From an uncultured Saprospiraceae bacterium (lineage in GTDB: Bacteria; Bacteroidota; Bacteroidia; Chitinophagales; Saprospiraceae): DNA of 26,492 nt. The stretch covers positions 1 through 26,492 of the forward strand of contig CAKZUM010000397.1 in the NCBI GenBank assembly GCA_937921525.1, written 5' to 3'. Positions 1 to 7,446 of this stretch are shown here, piece after piece; within the stretch, counting starts at the first letter, position 1; the number at the start of each line of letters is the position of its first letter. Under the pieces are notes generated by a model, which saw nothing but the letters and a program-made list of their open reading frames with translations, was not told where the DNA came from and did no database searches. The position numbers were made by a program, and so were the translations under genes.

Positions 1-1
1 A

Positions 2-139
2 CTCGTCGCCTACCAGAAAAAGCCTAAGAAAAAGAGCGGCTTTGGGTCACGCCTTGAAGCAGCTATGAAAGAACAACAAAAAGTGCTGGCGGAGAAAGAG
101 GCAGCGGCCAAACGTGGGAAGAAAGGAAAAAAGAAATAA
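2..139 (+). CDS. yidC: C-terminal end of probable membrane protein insertase YidC (partial)
   Basis: This is an open frame entering from the left edge and ending at TAA 137-139, giving 45 residues. It is strongly basic and Lys-rich, with the core KPKKKSGFGSRLEAAMKEQQ and a KKGKKK end. Bacteroidota YidC/Oxa1 insertases typically end in a cytoplasmic basic tail of the form KPxKKSxFxxRLExAxKxQQ. YidC inserts and folds inner-membrane proteins with or without SecYEG. Only the tail is present, so no membrane segment or insertase groove can be checked. Other proteins with Lys-rich tails cannot be excluded. The GC content here is higher than in the following intergenic DNA, which fits coding sequence. 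Confidence 0.55.
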   Translation, partial: LVAYQKKPKKKSGFGSRLEAAMKEQQKVLAEKEAAAKRGKKGKKK

Positions 140-192
140 GCTAAGTAACAACGAAATAATAAAATCCGCAAGTTGACTCTAATTATTTTTCT

Positions 193-257
193 GTTTGAGG
201 AATTTAAAAAATCAGTGCATAGCAGGGCTACGGACTTATTTTTTAAGTTTCTCAAAC
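193..257 (+). repeat. 20-bp perfect-length hairpin downstream of yidC
   Basis: Arms 193-212 and 238-257 pair over all 20 positions. Eighteen are Watson-Crick pairs, and two (200/250 and 203/247) are G-U pairs when read as plus-strand RNA. The 25-nt loop holds a small inner stem, TAGC (220-223) with GCTA (227-230). It lies 53 bp after the yidC stop. The lack of a clean T-run directly after the stem makes it an atypical terminator. It could be a terminator, a processing or stability hairpin, or a small palindromic repeat. Confidence 0.7.
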
Positions 258-324
258 TGGAAAAGAATAGAGGCAGATGCGGAAGTTATTGTTTTGTTGT
301 TACTAAAGTCCTTCTCTAAAAAAT

Positions 325-365
325 AAAAAAAGCTACTGTACTGTAAAAAGTCAGTAGCTTTTTTT
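325..365 (+). terminator. Rho-independent terminator ahead of the PPOX gene
   Basis: The stem 332-338 (GCTACTG) pairs with 352-358 (CAGTAGC), flanked by an A-run (325-331) and a T-run (359-365) that extend the pairing to 14 bp. The structure is symmetric and could work in both directions. It lies 34 bp before the next start codon, so it insulates that gene from upstream transcription. Confidence 0.75.
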
Positions 366-398
366 GTTATCTATCTTTATTTTCAAAAACACTTTCCA

Positions 399-1028
399 AT
401 GAATCAAACCTTCAAAGAAGTCATCACCTCCGAAGCACAACTACGAGCCATACTAGGAACACCTAGTGAAGGCGCAAAAAACAAAACAATACACCTACTT
501 GATGAGCATTGCCAAAAATTTATTGCCAATTCGCCATTTTTAACCATCGCCTCTGCCAATGCGAATGGTCACGTAGATGTCTCGCCAAAGGGAGATCCAG
601 CTGGATTTGTAAAAGTACTTGACGAAAAAACCTTAGCGATTCCTGAACGATTAGGGAATAAACGAGCAGATACTTTTGTGAATATATTAACACAGCCAGG
701 TGTTGGTTTATTATTTATGATTCCTGGAATCAAGGAAACATTGAGAGTCAATGGTAAGGCTCAAATTGTTACGGATCTAGCGATTAGAGAACAATTAGCC
801 TATAAAGATAAGTTGCCCCAATTGGTATTAATTGTAAGCGTAGAGGAGGTATTTATGCACTGTTCTAAATGTATGATAAGATCTAAACTATGGACAAATA
901 TTGATCCTGACATTCGATCCAAAGTACCTACTTTAGCAGAGGTCATTAAGGATCATGCAAAAATTGAGGCACCTGTCCAAGCATTAGAGGATTATTTGAA
1001 GGAGGACGAAGTGAATGGGCTTTATTAA
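399..1028 (+). CDS. PPOX-type FMN-binding flavoprotein (DR2398/MSMEG_1061-like)
   Basis: The product is 209 aa and belongs to the pyridoxamine 5'-phosphate oxidase-like split-barrel fold. The family pattern is visible: NSPFLTIASANANGHVDVSPKGDP (about residues 44-67) and the segment IPERLGNKRADTFVNIL (about 81-97), followed by PGVGLLFMIPGIKETLRVNGKA (about 100-121). These match the subfamily annotated as pyridoxamine 5'-phosphate oxidase, FMN-binding, of about 200 aa. Members bind FMN or a related cofactor; the substrate of this subfamily is not established, so vitamin B6 synthesis should not be assumed. A conserved MHCSKCMIRSKLW motif lies near residues 152-164. No signal peptide is seen, so the protein is cytoplasmic. 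It stands alone, with a terminator upstream and a repeat element downstream. A near-consensus -7 box, TATCTTTA, lies at 372-379. Confidence 0.88.
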   Translation: MNQTFKEVITSEAQLRAILGTPSEGAKNKTIHLLDEHCQKFIANSPFLTIASANANGHVDVSPKGDPAGFVKVLDEKTLAIPERLGNKRADTFVNILTQPGVGLLFMIPGIKETLRVNGKAQIVTDLAIREQLAYKDKLPQLVLIVSVEEVFMHCSKCMIRSKLWTNIDPDIRSKVPTLAEVIKDHAKIEAPVQALEDYLKEDEVNGLY

Positions 1029-1032
1029 CATT

Positions 1033-1130
1033 GAGAACAGAGAAGCGAGAACAGAGAACAGAGAAACGAGAACAGAGAATAGAGATTGATTTCGTTGTTT
1101 GTAAACGGATTCAGTTTCTACTCTCCATTC
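1033..1130. repeat. Low-complexity-arm hairpin element, copy 1
   Basis: The left arm is a run of variant words GAGAACAGAGAA (1033-1086). The centre is TTGATTTCGTTGTTTGTAAA-like sequence, and the right arm is a shorter, diverged counterpart (GTTTCTACTCTCCATTC, 1113-1129). Two relatives lie at 14310-14406 and 15831-15944; this copy shares AGAGATTGATTTCGTT with the reverse complement of the third. It follows the PPOX stop by a few bases. Its reverse-strand reading creates a spurious open frame rich in SLFSVL, which is not a gene. Confidence 0.7.
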
Positions 1131-1256
1131 TAATCCCATATCTAGTAGCCTGGTTATTTTCAGCATGAACATTTGCTTATTACAATCGTATATTTATATA
1201 TCCCCTTATACCAAGCCCATACGCAACAAATACTTAGATTGAAACACCTTTTACTA

Positions 1257-3161
1257 ATGACGCATAGAACATTTACTTCACTAGCTTTTTTTTTCCTTCC
1301 GCTTCTTTTAATTGGACAAATTAGACAATCTGGAACGCCTATTGGGCTGACCGAAGCATTTCTGGAATCTTATACAGATTTACAGGTTCCTACTATTAAA
1401 CTCCCTCTATATACGTTTTCGAAATATAAAAAAAAGCAAGCACAATATCCTGATTTTCAAATCAATGCAATTGGTCAAAAGACACCAATCAATATGCAAA
1501 CGGATGGCGATTGGGTGTTATTAGCCAATGGAGATCGGCTTTGGAGATTACGAATAGTAGTAAAAGGCGCAGAGGCTTTGACTTTCTTATATGATGATTT
1601 TTGGCTACCTAATGGGGGCAAGTTTTATATTTATGCGGAAGATGAATCTCAAATAATGGGAGCATTCACTAGTGAGAATAATAAGGAAAGTGGACGTTTC
1701 AGTACAGGGGCTATTAATTCTGACGTAGTCTATTTAGAATATTTTCAACCTTTTCAAGTCGAAGATCAAGCTAAAATAAGTATTCAATCCATCTTACAGA
1801 AACCAAAAAATTATTCTAGTCAGAAAATAAATGATGACTTAGGTTTTGGTGCAGCTGCACCCTGCCATATCAATATCAATTGCGAGGAAGGCAACTCTGT
1901 ACAAACACAAAAGAGAGCTACTACTAGAATTGTAATGATGCTAGAAAATGATGGAGAGTTCTTTGAAGGTTTTTGTAGTGGTACTTTAATGAACACTACT
2001 GCCCAAGATGAAACCCCATATATATTATCTGCATACCATTGTCTACTGCCAGATTTTACGCCCTTATATGATATGTGGCAGTTTGATTTCGGTTATGAAA
2101 GTACAGATTGTAATAATCCTGCTAATGAACCACAACGAAATACAGTAGTGGGTTGTGAAAAATTAGCAGGCAAGCAAGACACCGACTTTTTATTATTAAA
2201 ACTTTCTGAGCAAGTCCCCTCTTCTTTCTTCCCTTATTACTGTGGGTGGAATGCTACCAAAAATCAGTTGCCTCAAAATTGCAAAATGATTTCCCATCCC
2301 AAAGGAGATATTAAAAAAATCACCGTTGATATTAGAAATACAACTACCTTACACGCCCCTACTATCAGTTGGTCGGAATACACTTCGTCTCCCAATACCC
2401 ATTACAGAGTAGAATATGACCAAGGTTATTCTGAACAAGGCGGCTCAGGATCTGGTTTATTTGGAGATGATGGATTAGTCTATGGGCAACTTCATGGAGG
2501 CAATATTGATACTATCAATTGCCGCGTAAATCGCTTATTCTATGGTAGTCTAGCCGAATCTTATGATGGGAGTACTGCCGATTCTAGATTAAAAGACTGG
2601 CTCAATCCAACCAATCAAGCCATTACCACATTAGAGGGGTATGATCCATTCGATCAATCTATCGCATTGATATCGGGTACGGTAAGTACTCCAACAGGAG
2701 ATGGCATTAATTTAGCAGAAATAGATTTTATAAGTACAGACACTACTATCAAAGTAGTGACAGATATAAATGGGGAATTTGAACTTTCTCTACCTAGAAC
2801 AAGAGAATATTTAATTCGGTTTTCAAAAGAAACAAGTACTACTAATGGAGTTAGTACATTCGATTTGGTACAAGTGCGCCAACACATATTAGGTGCTGTA
2901 CTGTTTGATAGTGTTTTCAAAAGTCTTGCTGCGGATATTAATTTATCCAATAGCGTCTCTACATTCGATTTGGTAGAGATCAGGAAGGTCATTTTAGGGA
3001 TAAATACGGAGTTTCCTTTAGCACCATCTTGGGGATTTGTAGCACCAGAAGGTTTTTTATTTAATGAATTTACAGTAAATAATTTAGAACCAGTCGTGAA
3101 TTTTAATGTTACTGCTGTAAAGATGGGGGATGTGAATTTTAGTGCAGACCCTTCTAAATAG
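1257..3161 (+). CDS. Secreted trypsin-like serine protease with dockerin-like repeats
   Basis: The frame opens at 1173, but the ATG at 1257 is preferred because it gives a signal peptide (MTHRTFTSLAFFFLPLLLIGQ) and a 634-aa product. Numbered from that start, the catalytic triad is visible: His261 in AYHC, Asp310 in DTDFLLLKL and Ser397 in GGSGSGLF. Spaced cysteines, including CHININC and FCSGTL, recall the lysyl endopeptidase-like branch of family S1. A beta-sandwich regulatory-type segment follows (ISGTVSTPTG, from about residue 472). Two dockerin-like calcium-binding helices come next, each with VSTFDLVxxRxxILG (about 532-546 and 567-581). The chain ends in KMGDVNFSADP, a third short dockerin-like loop. 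No type A or type B T9SS sorting domain is seen. It probably acts extracellularly on proteins. MATE follows 60 bp downstream. Confidence 0.87.
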   Translation: MTHRTFTSLAFFFLPLLLIGQIRQSGTPIGLTEAFLESYTDLQVPTIKLPLYTFSKYKKKQAQYPDFQINAIGQKTPINMQTDGDWVLLANGDRLWRLRIVVKGAEALTFLYDDFWLPNGGKFYIYAEDESQIMGAFTSENNKESGRFSTGAINSDVVYLEYFQPFQVEDQAKISIQSILQKPKNYSSQKINDDLGFGAAAPCHININCEEGNSVQTQKRATTRIVMMLENDGEFFEGFCSGTLMNTTAQDETPYILSAYHCLLPDFTPLYDMWQFDFGYESTDCNNPANEPQRNTVVGCEKLAGKQDTDFLLLKLSEQVPSSFFPYYCGWNATKNQLPQNCKMISHPKGDIKKITVDIRNTTTLHAPTISWSEYTSSPNTHYRVEYDQGYSEQGGSGSGLFGDDGLVYGQLHGGNIDTINCRVNRLFYGSLAESYDGSTADSRLKDWLNPTNQAITTLEGYDPFDQSIALISGTVSTPTGDGINLAEIDFISTDTTIKVVTDINGEFELSLPRTREYLIRFSKETSTTNGVSTFDLVQVRQHILGAVLFDSVFKSLAADINLSNSVSTFDLVEIRKVILGINTEFPLAPSWGFVAPEGFLFNEFTVNNLEPVVNFNVTAVKMGDVNFSADPSK

Positions 3162-3221
3162 AGGTCAGATGTCTGATCGTTTCCACCGGAACTGACAGCA
3201 CAGCGTTCTGACAAAAAATAT

Positions 3222-4649
3222 ATGACAAGAACAGAAAAATTAGGTACTGCACCAATTAGCTCTTTATTGAAAGAGCAAGCCATTCCCGCCTCCATCGGGA
3301 TTCTGGTCATGTCTATATATGGTATCATTGATACTATATTTGTGGGGCAGTATGTAGGGTCTATTGCCATTGCAGCAATAACGGTTATCATGCCAATTAC
3401 TTTCTTGATAGGAAGCATTGGTATGTCTATTGGTATTGGTGGTTCATCCATAATCTCCAGAGCATTAGGAGAGTCAGATACCTCAAAAGCTTTTAAGGTA
3501 TTTGGCAACCAAGTAAGTCTAATTTTTATATTCTGCACGCTGGCAATGATTGGTGGTTGGTGGTATCAAGATGCTATTTTACAGCTATTTGGAGGGAAAG
3601 GAGATATTCTACCTGTTGCCAGAGAATACTTCACAATTATCTTACCTGCCGTTCCATTCTTAGCATGGGCGATGATGTGCAATACCGTAATTCGAGCTGA
3701 AGGTCAGCCAAAAATTGCCATGATTACCATGTTAGTTCCTGCCCTAGTCAATTTAATTCTAGATCCTATTTTAATCGTTTATTTTAAAATGGGTATTGCA
3801 GGTGCAGCTTGGGCAACTACCTTCGGCTATATTAGTTCTGGATTGTTCACTATTTGGTATTTTGTTTTTGGCAAGTCTACTTTAAAAATAAAAACTCAAA
3901 ACTTATCATTAAATGGTTCTATTGTAAAAGAAATTTTCTCCCTAGGTGGAGTGACATTAGCTAGACAAGGAATTATTAGTGTATTGGCTATCGTTTTAAA
4001 TAATACTTTATTTAGTTATGGCGGAGCATTAGCTATTTCGATCTATGGTATCATCCAACGAATCATGATGTTTGCTAATTTCCCTGTTATTGGAATCACC
4101 CAAGGTTTCTTACCCATTGCAGGCTATAATTATGGGGCTAAGAATTGGGATCGAGTAAAGGAAACGATTAAATTATCCATCAAAAGTGGTACCATCATCG
4201 CAGTCGGTTTGTTTGCTTGTATCTTGCTATTCGCCCCTCAAATAGCTCGGATATTTACCAACGAACAAGACCTAATCCAGCAAGCAGCCCCTGCCTTACG
4301 GATTAGCTTTTTAGCCACTCCATTGATCTTATTACAATTAATTGGCTCCGCTTATTTTCAAGCGATTGGGAAGGCTATCCCTGCCCTATTCTTGACCCTT
4401 ACCAAACAAGGTTTTTGTTTGATTCCTTTATTAATTTTTCTACCACCCATTTTTGGTTTGAATGGTATTTGGATATCTTTTCCTATTGCAGATGTATTGG
4501 CTGCCTCTATTTGTTTTATTTATTTGCGGAAGGGGATAAGAGAGATGGAAGCGCAGGGAGAAGAAAAAGCAATGAAGGAGGTTGAGGAAGTGGTAATAGA
4601 TGGCAGAAATTTTAAAAATGGCTGTCATCTTTCCCAGAAACCCAGATGA
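3222..4649 (+). CDS. MATE family multidrug efflux transporter
   Basis: The product is 475 aa with about twelve hydrophobic segments, the MATE length and topology. The N-terminal family signature is clear: IPASIGILVMSIYGIIDTIFVGQYVG (about residues 21-46), followed by GxGGSSIISRALGE (about 71-84). The matching second-half segment GGVTLARQGIISVLAIVLNNTL lies near 242-263. MATE proteins export cationic drugs and metabolites in exchange for Na+ or H+ across the inner membrane; the substrate here is unknown. The last 30 or so residues form a charged cytoplasmic tail that varies in the family. The short 60-bp gap after the protease allows cotranscription. The gene is convergent with the small membrane protein whose stop lies 9 bp away. 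Confidence 0.92.
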   Translation: MTRTEKLGTAPISSLLKEQAIPASIGILVMSIYGIIDTIFVGQYVGSIAIAAITVIMPITFLIGSIGMSIGIGGSSIISRALGESDTSKAFKVFGNQVSLIFIFCTLAMIGGWWYQDAILQLFGGKGDILPVAREYFTIILPAVPFLAWAMMCNTVIRAEGQPKIAMITMLVPALVNLILDPILIVYFKMGIAGAAWATTFGYISSGLFTIWYFVFGKSTLKIKTQNLSLNGSIVKEIFSLGGVTLARQGIISVLAIVLNNTLFSYGGALAISIYGIIQRIMMFANFPVIGITQGFLPIAGYNYGAKNWDRVKETIKLSIKSGTIIAVGLFACILLFAPQIARIFTNEQDLIQQAAPALRISFLATPLILLQLIGSAYFQAIGKAIPALFLTLTKQGFCLIPLLIFLPPIFGLNGIWISFPIADVLAASICFIYLRKGIREMEAQGEEKAMKEVEEVVIDGRNFKNGCHLSQKPR

Positions 4650-4657
4650 CCTAAATA

Positions 4658-4924
4658 CTACCACAAAAAATACAGCAAAAAATACCCCACTAAATAAAAG
4701 CGATAAAAATTACGCATCTTCAAATAGCTTCCATCTTCTGGATATAAATTTCCAAATAAGCCGGTAGCTTCTTTTTTAAAAAGCGGCTTAATATTAATAC
4801 GCCAGTCTTCTGTTTGGTATATAATCTTACGAAATTTACTCCGATAATAACTTAGTGGAAAACTCCAAATCATGAATAGCCAAAAGAAAATATTTTGATT
4901 TTGTAGGTATTCTAGTAGTTGCAT
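4658..4924 (-). CDS. Small two-segment membrane protein, unknown function
   Basis: The product is 88 aa and convergent with the MATE gene, 9 bp apart. Two hydrophobic segments are visible: FFWLFMIWSFPLSYY (about residues 13-27) and FYRFYLVGYFLLYFLW at the very C-terminus (73-88). A polar middle between them holds SKFRKIIYQTEDWRINIKPLF and YPEDGSYLKMRNFYRFYL. The middle block resembles uncharacterised short Bacteroidota proteins as I recall them; no function is known to me. The amino-acid composition is that of a real membrane protein rather than a shadow frame, and no better frame overlaps it. It could sit in the inner membrane with the charged middle in the cytoplasm. Confidence 0.65.
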   Translation of the reverse strand: MQLLEYLQNQNIFFWLFMIWSFPLSYYRSKFRKIIYQTEDWRINIKPLFKKEATGLFGNLYPEDGSYLKMRNFYRFYLVGYFLLYFLW

Positions 4925-4987
4925 AAACTCTAAACTTACATTTTAGAAAGAAACAATGGATCGGCATAAAGGTTGTGGATAGAGCAC

Positions 4988-5030
4988 AAAAAAAGAACCT
5001 CAAAACATTCCGCTTTGAGGTTCTTTATTA
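4988..5030. terminator. Bidirectional terminator-like hairpin
   Basis: Arms 4992-5004 (AAAGAACCTCAAA) and 5014-5026 pair perfectly over 13 bp around a 9-nt loop. An A-run precedes the stem and a T-rich stretch follows. It lies directly upstream of the minus-strand small protein gene and beside the nested palindrome at 5039-5169. The word AAAGAACCT recurs at 5142-5150 inside that palindrome. Confidence 0.6.
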
Positions 5031-5038
5031 CTTCAATA

Positions 5039-5169
5039 TTCTCTACCGTACACTTTTTAATTTTTATAAGAAATACTGTTTTGGAACAGATCGTCGAGGT
5101 TTGTAACCTCGACGATCCTATAGTTTTTTACAGTATTTGCCAAAGAACCTAAAAGTGTACGGTAGAGAA
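5039..5169. repeat. Three-level nested palindrome
   Basis: There are three concentric inverted repeats. The outer arms, 5039-5057 and 5151-5169, match perfectly over 19 bp. The middle arms, 5071-5079 (AAATACTGT) and 5130-5138, match over 9 bp. The inner arms, 5089-5101 and 5105-5117, match perfectly over 13 bp around a TGT loop. The inner palindrome shares a 24-nt core with 12620-12643. Together with the terminator at 4988 this fills the gap 4925-5303, where no gene is seen. The arrangement suggests a compact palindromic element sitting inside, or built around, another hairpin. Confidence 0.85.
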
Positions 5170-5303
5170 AAAAAATACTGGTTCCAATACAAAATACAAT
5201 TGCTTGTAAAATTTAATTTTTTATTAATACCTAATCCAAACTGTTAATAACATAAACACACAAAACAATTATCCTTTCGTTGATAACAACCTATTCTAGT
5301 CCT

Positions 5304-7229
5304 ATGAAAAATGCAGTTCGAATTAACTTAATTTTAAATTTTCTAATCATTTCATTTTTTTCTATTTCAATGCAAGCACAAAGCCCTTGCATTACTATAA
5401 ATGATGTTTCCTTTATTAACCCTTCTGAATGTGATAAATCAGATGGGTCAATTACTATTGATGCCGTACACGAATTTGGAAATCCCTTGCAGTATAGTAT
5501 AGACGGTGGACGGATATGGGTAAATAGCTCAACGATTGGCAACTTAGAAGCAGGGGTAACTTATAGATTAGAATTAAGAGATTTTTTGGGCTTATGTTTT
5601 GAGTCTTATGGCACTATTGAATTAGAGCATCCTGAATGTAATACAGATCCTTGTGTTACCAATCCCTTTAGTATTACGAACTATCCAGATCAAAATATTT
5701 GTGTAGGTGGTTCTATACAGCTAAATGTTGCTGGCGGCGTTTCTTATAGTTGGGCACCTGCCCTTGGTTTAAGTGCGACCAATATTGCAAATCCATCCGC
5801 AAATCCATCAACAACAACTACCTATACAGTGACCGTCACAAATGCAGATGGTTGTACTGCTACCGATGAAATAACCATTAATGTTTCTGAAAATCCTATT
5901 GCTAATGCTGGAGTTGATGCGACTATTTGTGCAGGTTCAAGTACTCCCTTAAATGCAAGTGGAGGAAGTACTTATCAATGGAGTCCTGCGACTGGTCTTA
6001 GCAATGCTTCTATTGCCAACCCCATCGCTAATCCTAGTGCCACGACGACTTATACAGTTGTGGTTTCTAATGCCAACGGTTGTAGTTCATCAGATCAAGT
6101 AGTAGTTTCTATAGCTGCAAGTTTGACCGTCAATGCAGGCGATGATATGACGATTTGTCCAGACGAAACAACGTCATTAAGTGCAAGTGGAGGAAGTGGT
6201 GGAAGTACTTACTTATGGAGTCCTATCGAGGGCTTAAGTAATACAACAGTTGCAAATCCAACAGTAACCATTTCTGAAGCAGCTACTTATTGTGTAACAG
6301 TAACAGATGCCAATGGCTGTTCTGGCTCGGATTGTATTTTTATACAAATAGACACAGGTTGTGAATTAGATGAAGAAGGGGATGCTGAAGGAACAGGAAA
6401 TACAATTAATAATTGTACAGATGGACCAGTTGTACTAGCTTGTCAAGATAAAATTATTTGTCCTACAGGACAAACACAGTTAGTTGTCAACGGAGGTATC
6501 AGATGGGAATGGACACCTGCAACAGGATTAGACAATCCATTCTCTGCAATTCCTATTGCTAGCCCTTCTGTTACTACCACTTATACGGTTACTGGTTGGG
6601 ATGAAAATGATTGCTTTGCAACAGAAGAAGTGGTCGTTACAGTCGATCCTAATAAACCATGTGACTCAACGCCTCCACCTTGTATCGAAGATTTAATACC
6701 TGAAGAAAAAATGTGTATTGATCCGAATGATAATTTAGTAGATGTGTGTTTGGATTTTTCAGAAGAAGATTTATCAAACTATACAATTAGTGTCGGTGGT
6801 AATGTACCATCTGTTGTACACGGTTGTGACTTTGAAATGCTGATTGCTTATCCATACAATATACTACCTAATCAAACAGATAATTATAAAATAAAAAGCT
6901 GGCAGATCAACGACACTTATTATTCTGGTCTATTTAATTCCGTAGAAGAATTAGTTACTTGGATGCAAAGTATTGATCCAACAGGTAACTGGATTTTAGC
7001 ACCAACTATGTCCTCTATTATTGGAGGGAATACAGCAAATATCTATCATACCTTAACGATAACACAGCAATCCACAACAATGGAAATTGGTCTTTCTCCA
7101 AATATGACGCAGACGCCAACAGGGACTTTAGTGCAAGTAGATATGACGGGAAAAGATAGTGAAATTTTAACCGTAGTGGAAGTAGCTACTGGTTGTGTAG
7201 ATGAACTATTAATCGAACGATGTAATTAA
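5304..7229 (+). CDS. Large surface protein with SprB-like and PKD/Ig-type repeats
   Basis: The ATG at 5304 is preferred over 5280 because it starts a good signal peptide (MKNAVRINLILNFLIISFF and onward, cleaved after MQAQ), giving 641 aa. Numbered from there, a SprB-repeat-like domain spans about 28-112 (PSECDKSDGSITIDA, YSIDGG). Four Ig/PKD-like repeats follow at about 119-195, 198-270, 273-350 and 377-448. Each has the pattern ICxxxxxxLxxxGGxxYxWxPxxGL, then TTTYTVTV, then DxNGC. An acidic linker (EEGDAEG) separates repeats three and four. The last 190 residues are a separate domain that I do not recognise, ending in CVDELLIERCN. No T9SS sorting domain is visible at the end. The protein is probably secreted or surface-anchored and adhesin-like; its binding partner is unknown. 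Confidence 0.8.
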   Translation: MKNAVRINLILNFLIISFFSISMQAQSPCITINDVSFINPSECDKSDGSITIDAVHEFGNPLQYSIDGGRIWVNSSTIGNLEAGVTYRLELRDFLGLCFESYGTIELEHPECNTDPCVTNPFSITNYPDQNICVGGSIQLNVAGGVSYSWAPALGLSATNIANPSANPSTTTTYTVTVTNADGCTATDEITINVSENPIANAGVDATICAGSSTPLNASGGSTYQWSPATGLSNASIANPIANPSATTTYTVVVSNANGCSSSDQVVVSIAASLTVNAGDDMTICPDETTSLSASGGSGGSTYLWSPIEGLSNTTVANPTVTISEAATYCVTVTDANGCSGSDCIFIQIDTGCELDEEGDAEGTGNTINNCTDGPVVLACQDKIICPTGQTQLVVNGGIRWEWTPATGLDNPFSAIPIASPSVTTTYTVTGWDENDCFATEEVVVTVDPNKPCDSTPPPCIEDLIPEEKMCIDPNDNLVDVCLDFSEEDLSNYTISVGGNVPSVVHGCDFEMLIAYPYNILPNQTDNYKIKSWQINDTYYSGLFNSVEELVTWMQSIDPTGNWILAPTMSSIIGGNTANIYHTLTITQQSTTMEIGLSPNMTQTPTGTLVQVDMTGKDSEILTVVEVATGCVDELLIERCN

Positions 7230-7261
7230 GAACTACAGAGATTTAAAGAGCATAAAGATAG

Positions 7262-7345
7262 AACACGGAGACACATAGACACAGAACATTCATAGGTATC
7301 AAACACTTTGAACCTATTTATTTCTGTGTCTCTATGTTCTCTCTT
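7262..7345. repeat. Low-complexity-arm hairpin between two surface-protein genes
   Basis: The left arm (7262-7286) repeats words like ACACGGAGACACATAGACAC. The right arm (7320-7345) carries the complementary TTCTGTGTCTCTATGTTC with slippage. An inner stem pairs 7292-7303 with 7307-7317 (one bulge) around a short loop. The arms contain many A/T blocks, but no T-run directly follows the stem apart from CTTTTTG at 7342-7349, so it might also act as a weak terminator for the upstream gene. Confidence 0.65.
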
Positions 7346-7388
7346 TTTGTCTGACTAATACCAAAATGCAATTTAATCAGCAATACTA

Positions 7389-7420
7389 TTTGCAAAATTC
7401 TCTCACCTTTCCTAGATTTG
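7389..7420 (+). promoter_or_regulatory. Bacteroidota-type promoter for the 7447 gene
   Basis: TTTG at 7389-7392, then exactly 20 nt, then TAGATTTG at 7413-7420, a full match to the Bacteroidota consensus TTTG...TAnnTTTG used by their primary sigma factor. Transcription would start near 7426, about 20 nt before the ATG at 7447. Confidence 0.65.
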
Positions 7421-7446
7421 GCATACTTGTATCAACTTCATAAACA

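Noticed and set aside
984..1172. 62-aa minus-strand open frame with SLFSVL repeats
   Set aside because: It is produced by the GAGAACAGAGA repeat element and has no gene-like features.
2654..3538. 294-aa minus-strand open frame
   Set aside because: It overlaps the protease end and the MATE start on the other strand, both with strong family motifs. Its own translation shows no recognisable domain or sensible composition.
5039..5169. CRISPR-like or IS-end interpretation of the nested palindrome
   Set aside because: There are no direct repeats with spacers, no cas genes and no transposase. The structure is concentric inverted repeats only.
5280..5303. Upstream start at 5280 for the repeat-rich surface protein
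   Set aside because: The extra eight residues (MITTYSSP) precede a complete signal peptide starting at 5304, so the downstream ATG is more likely.
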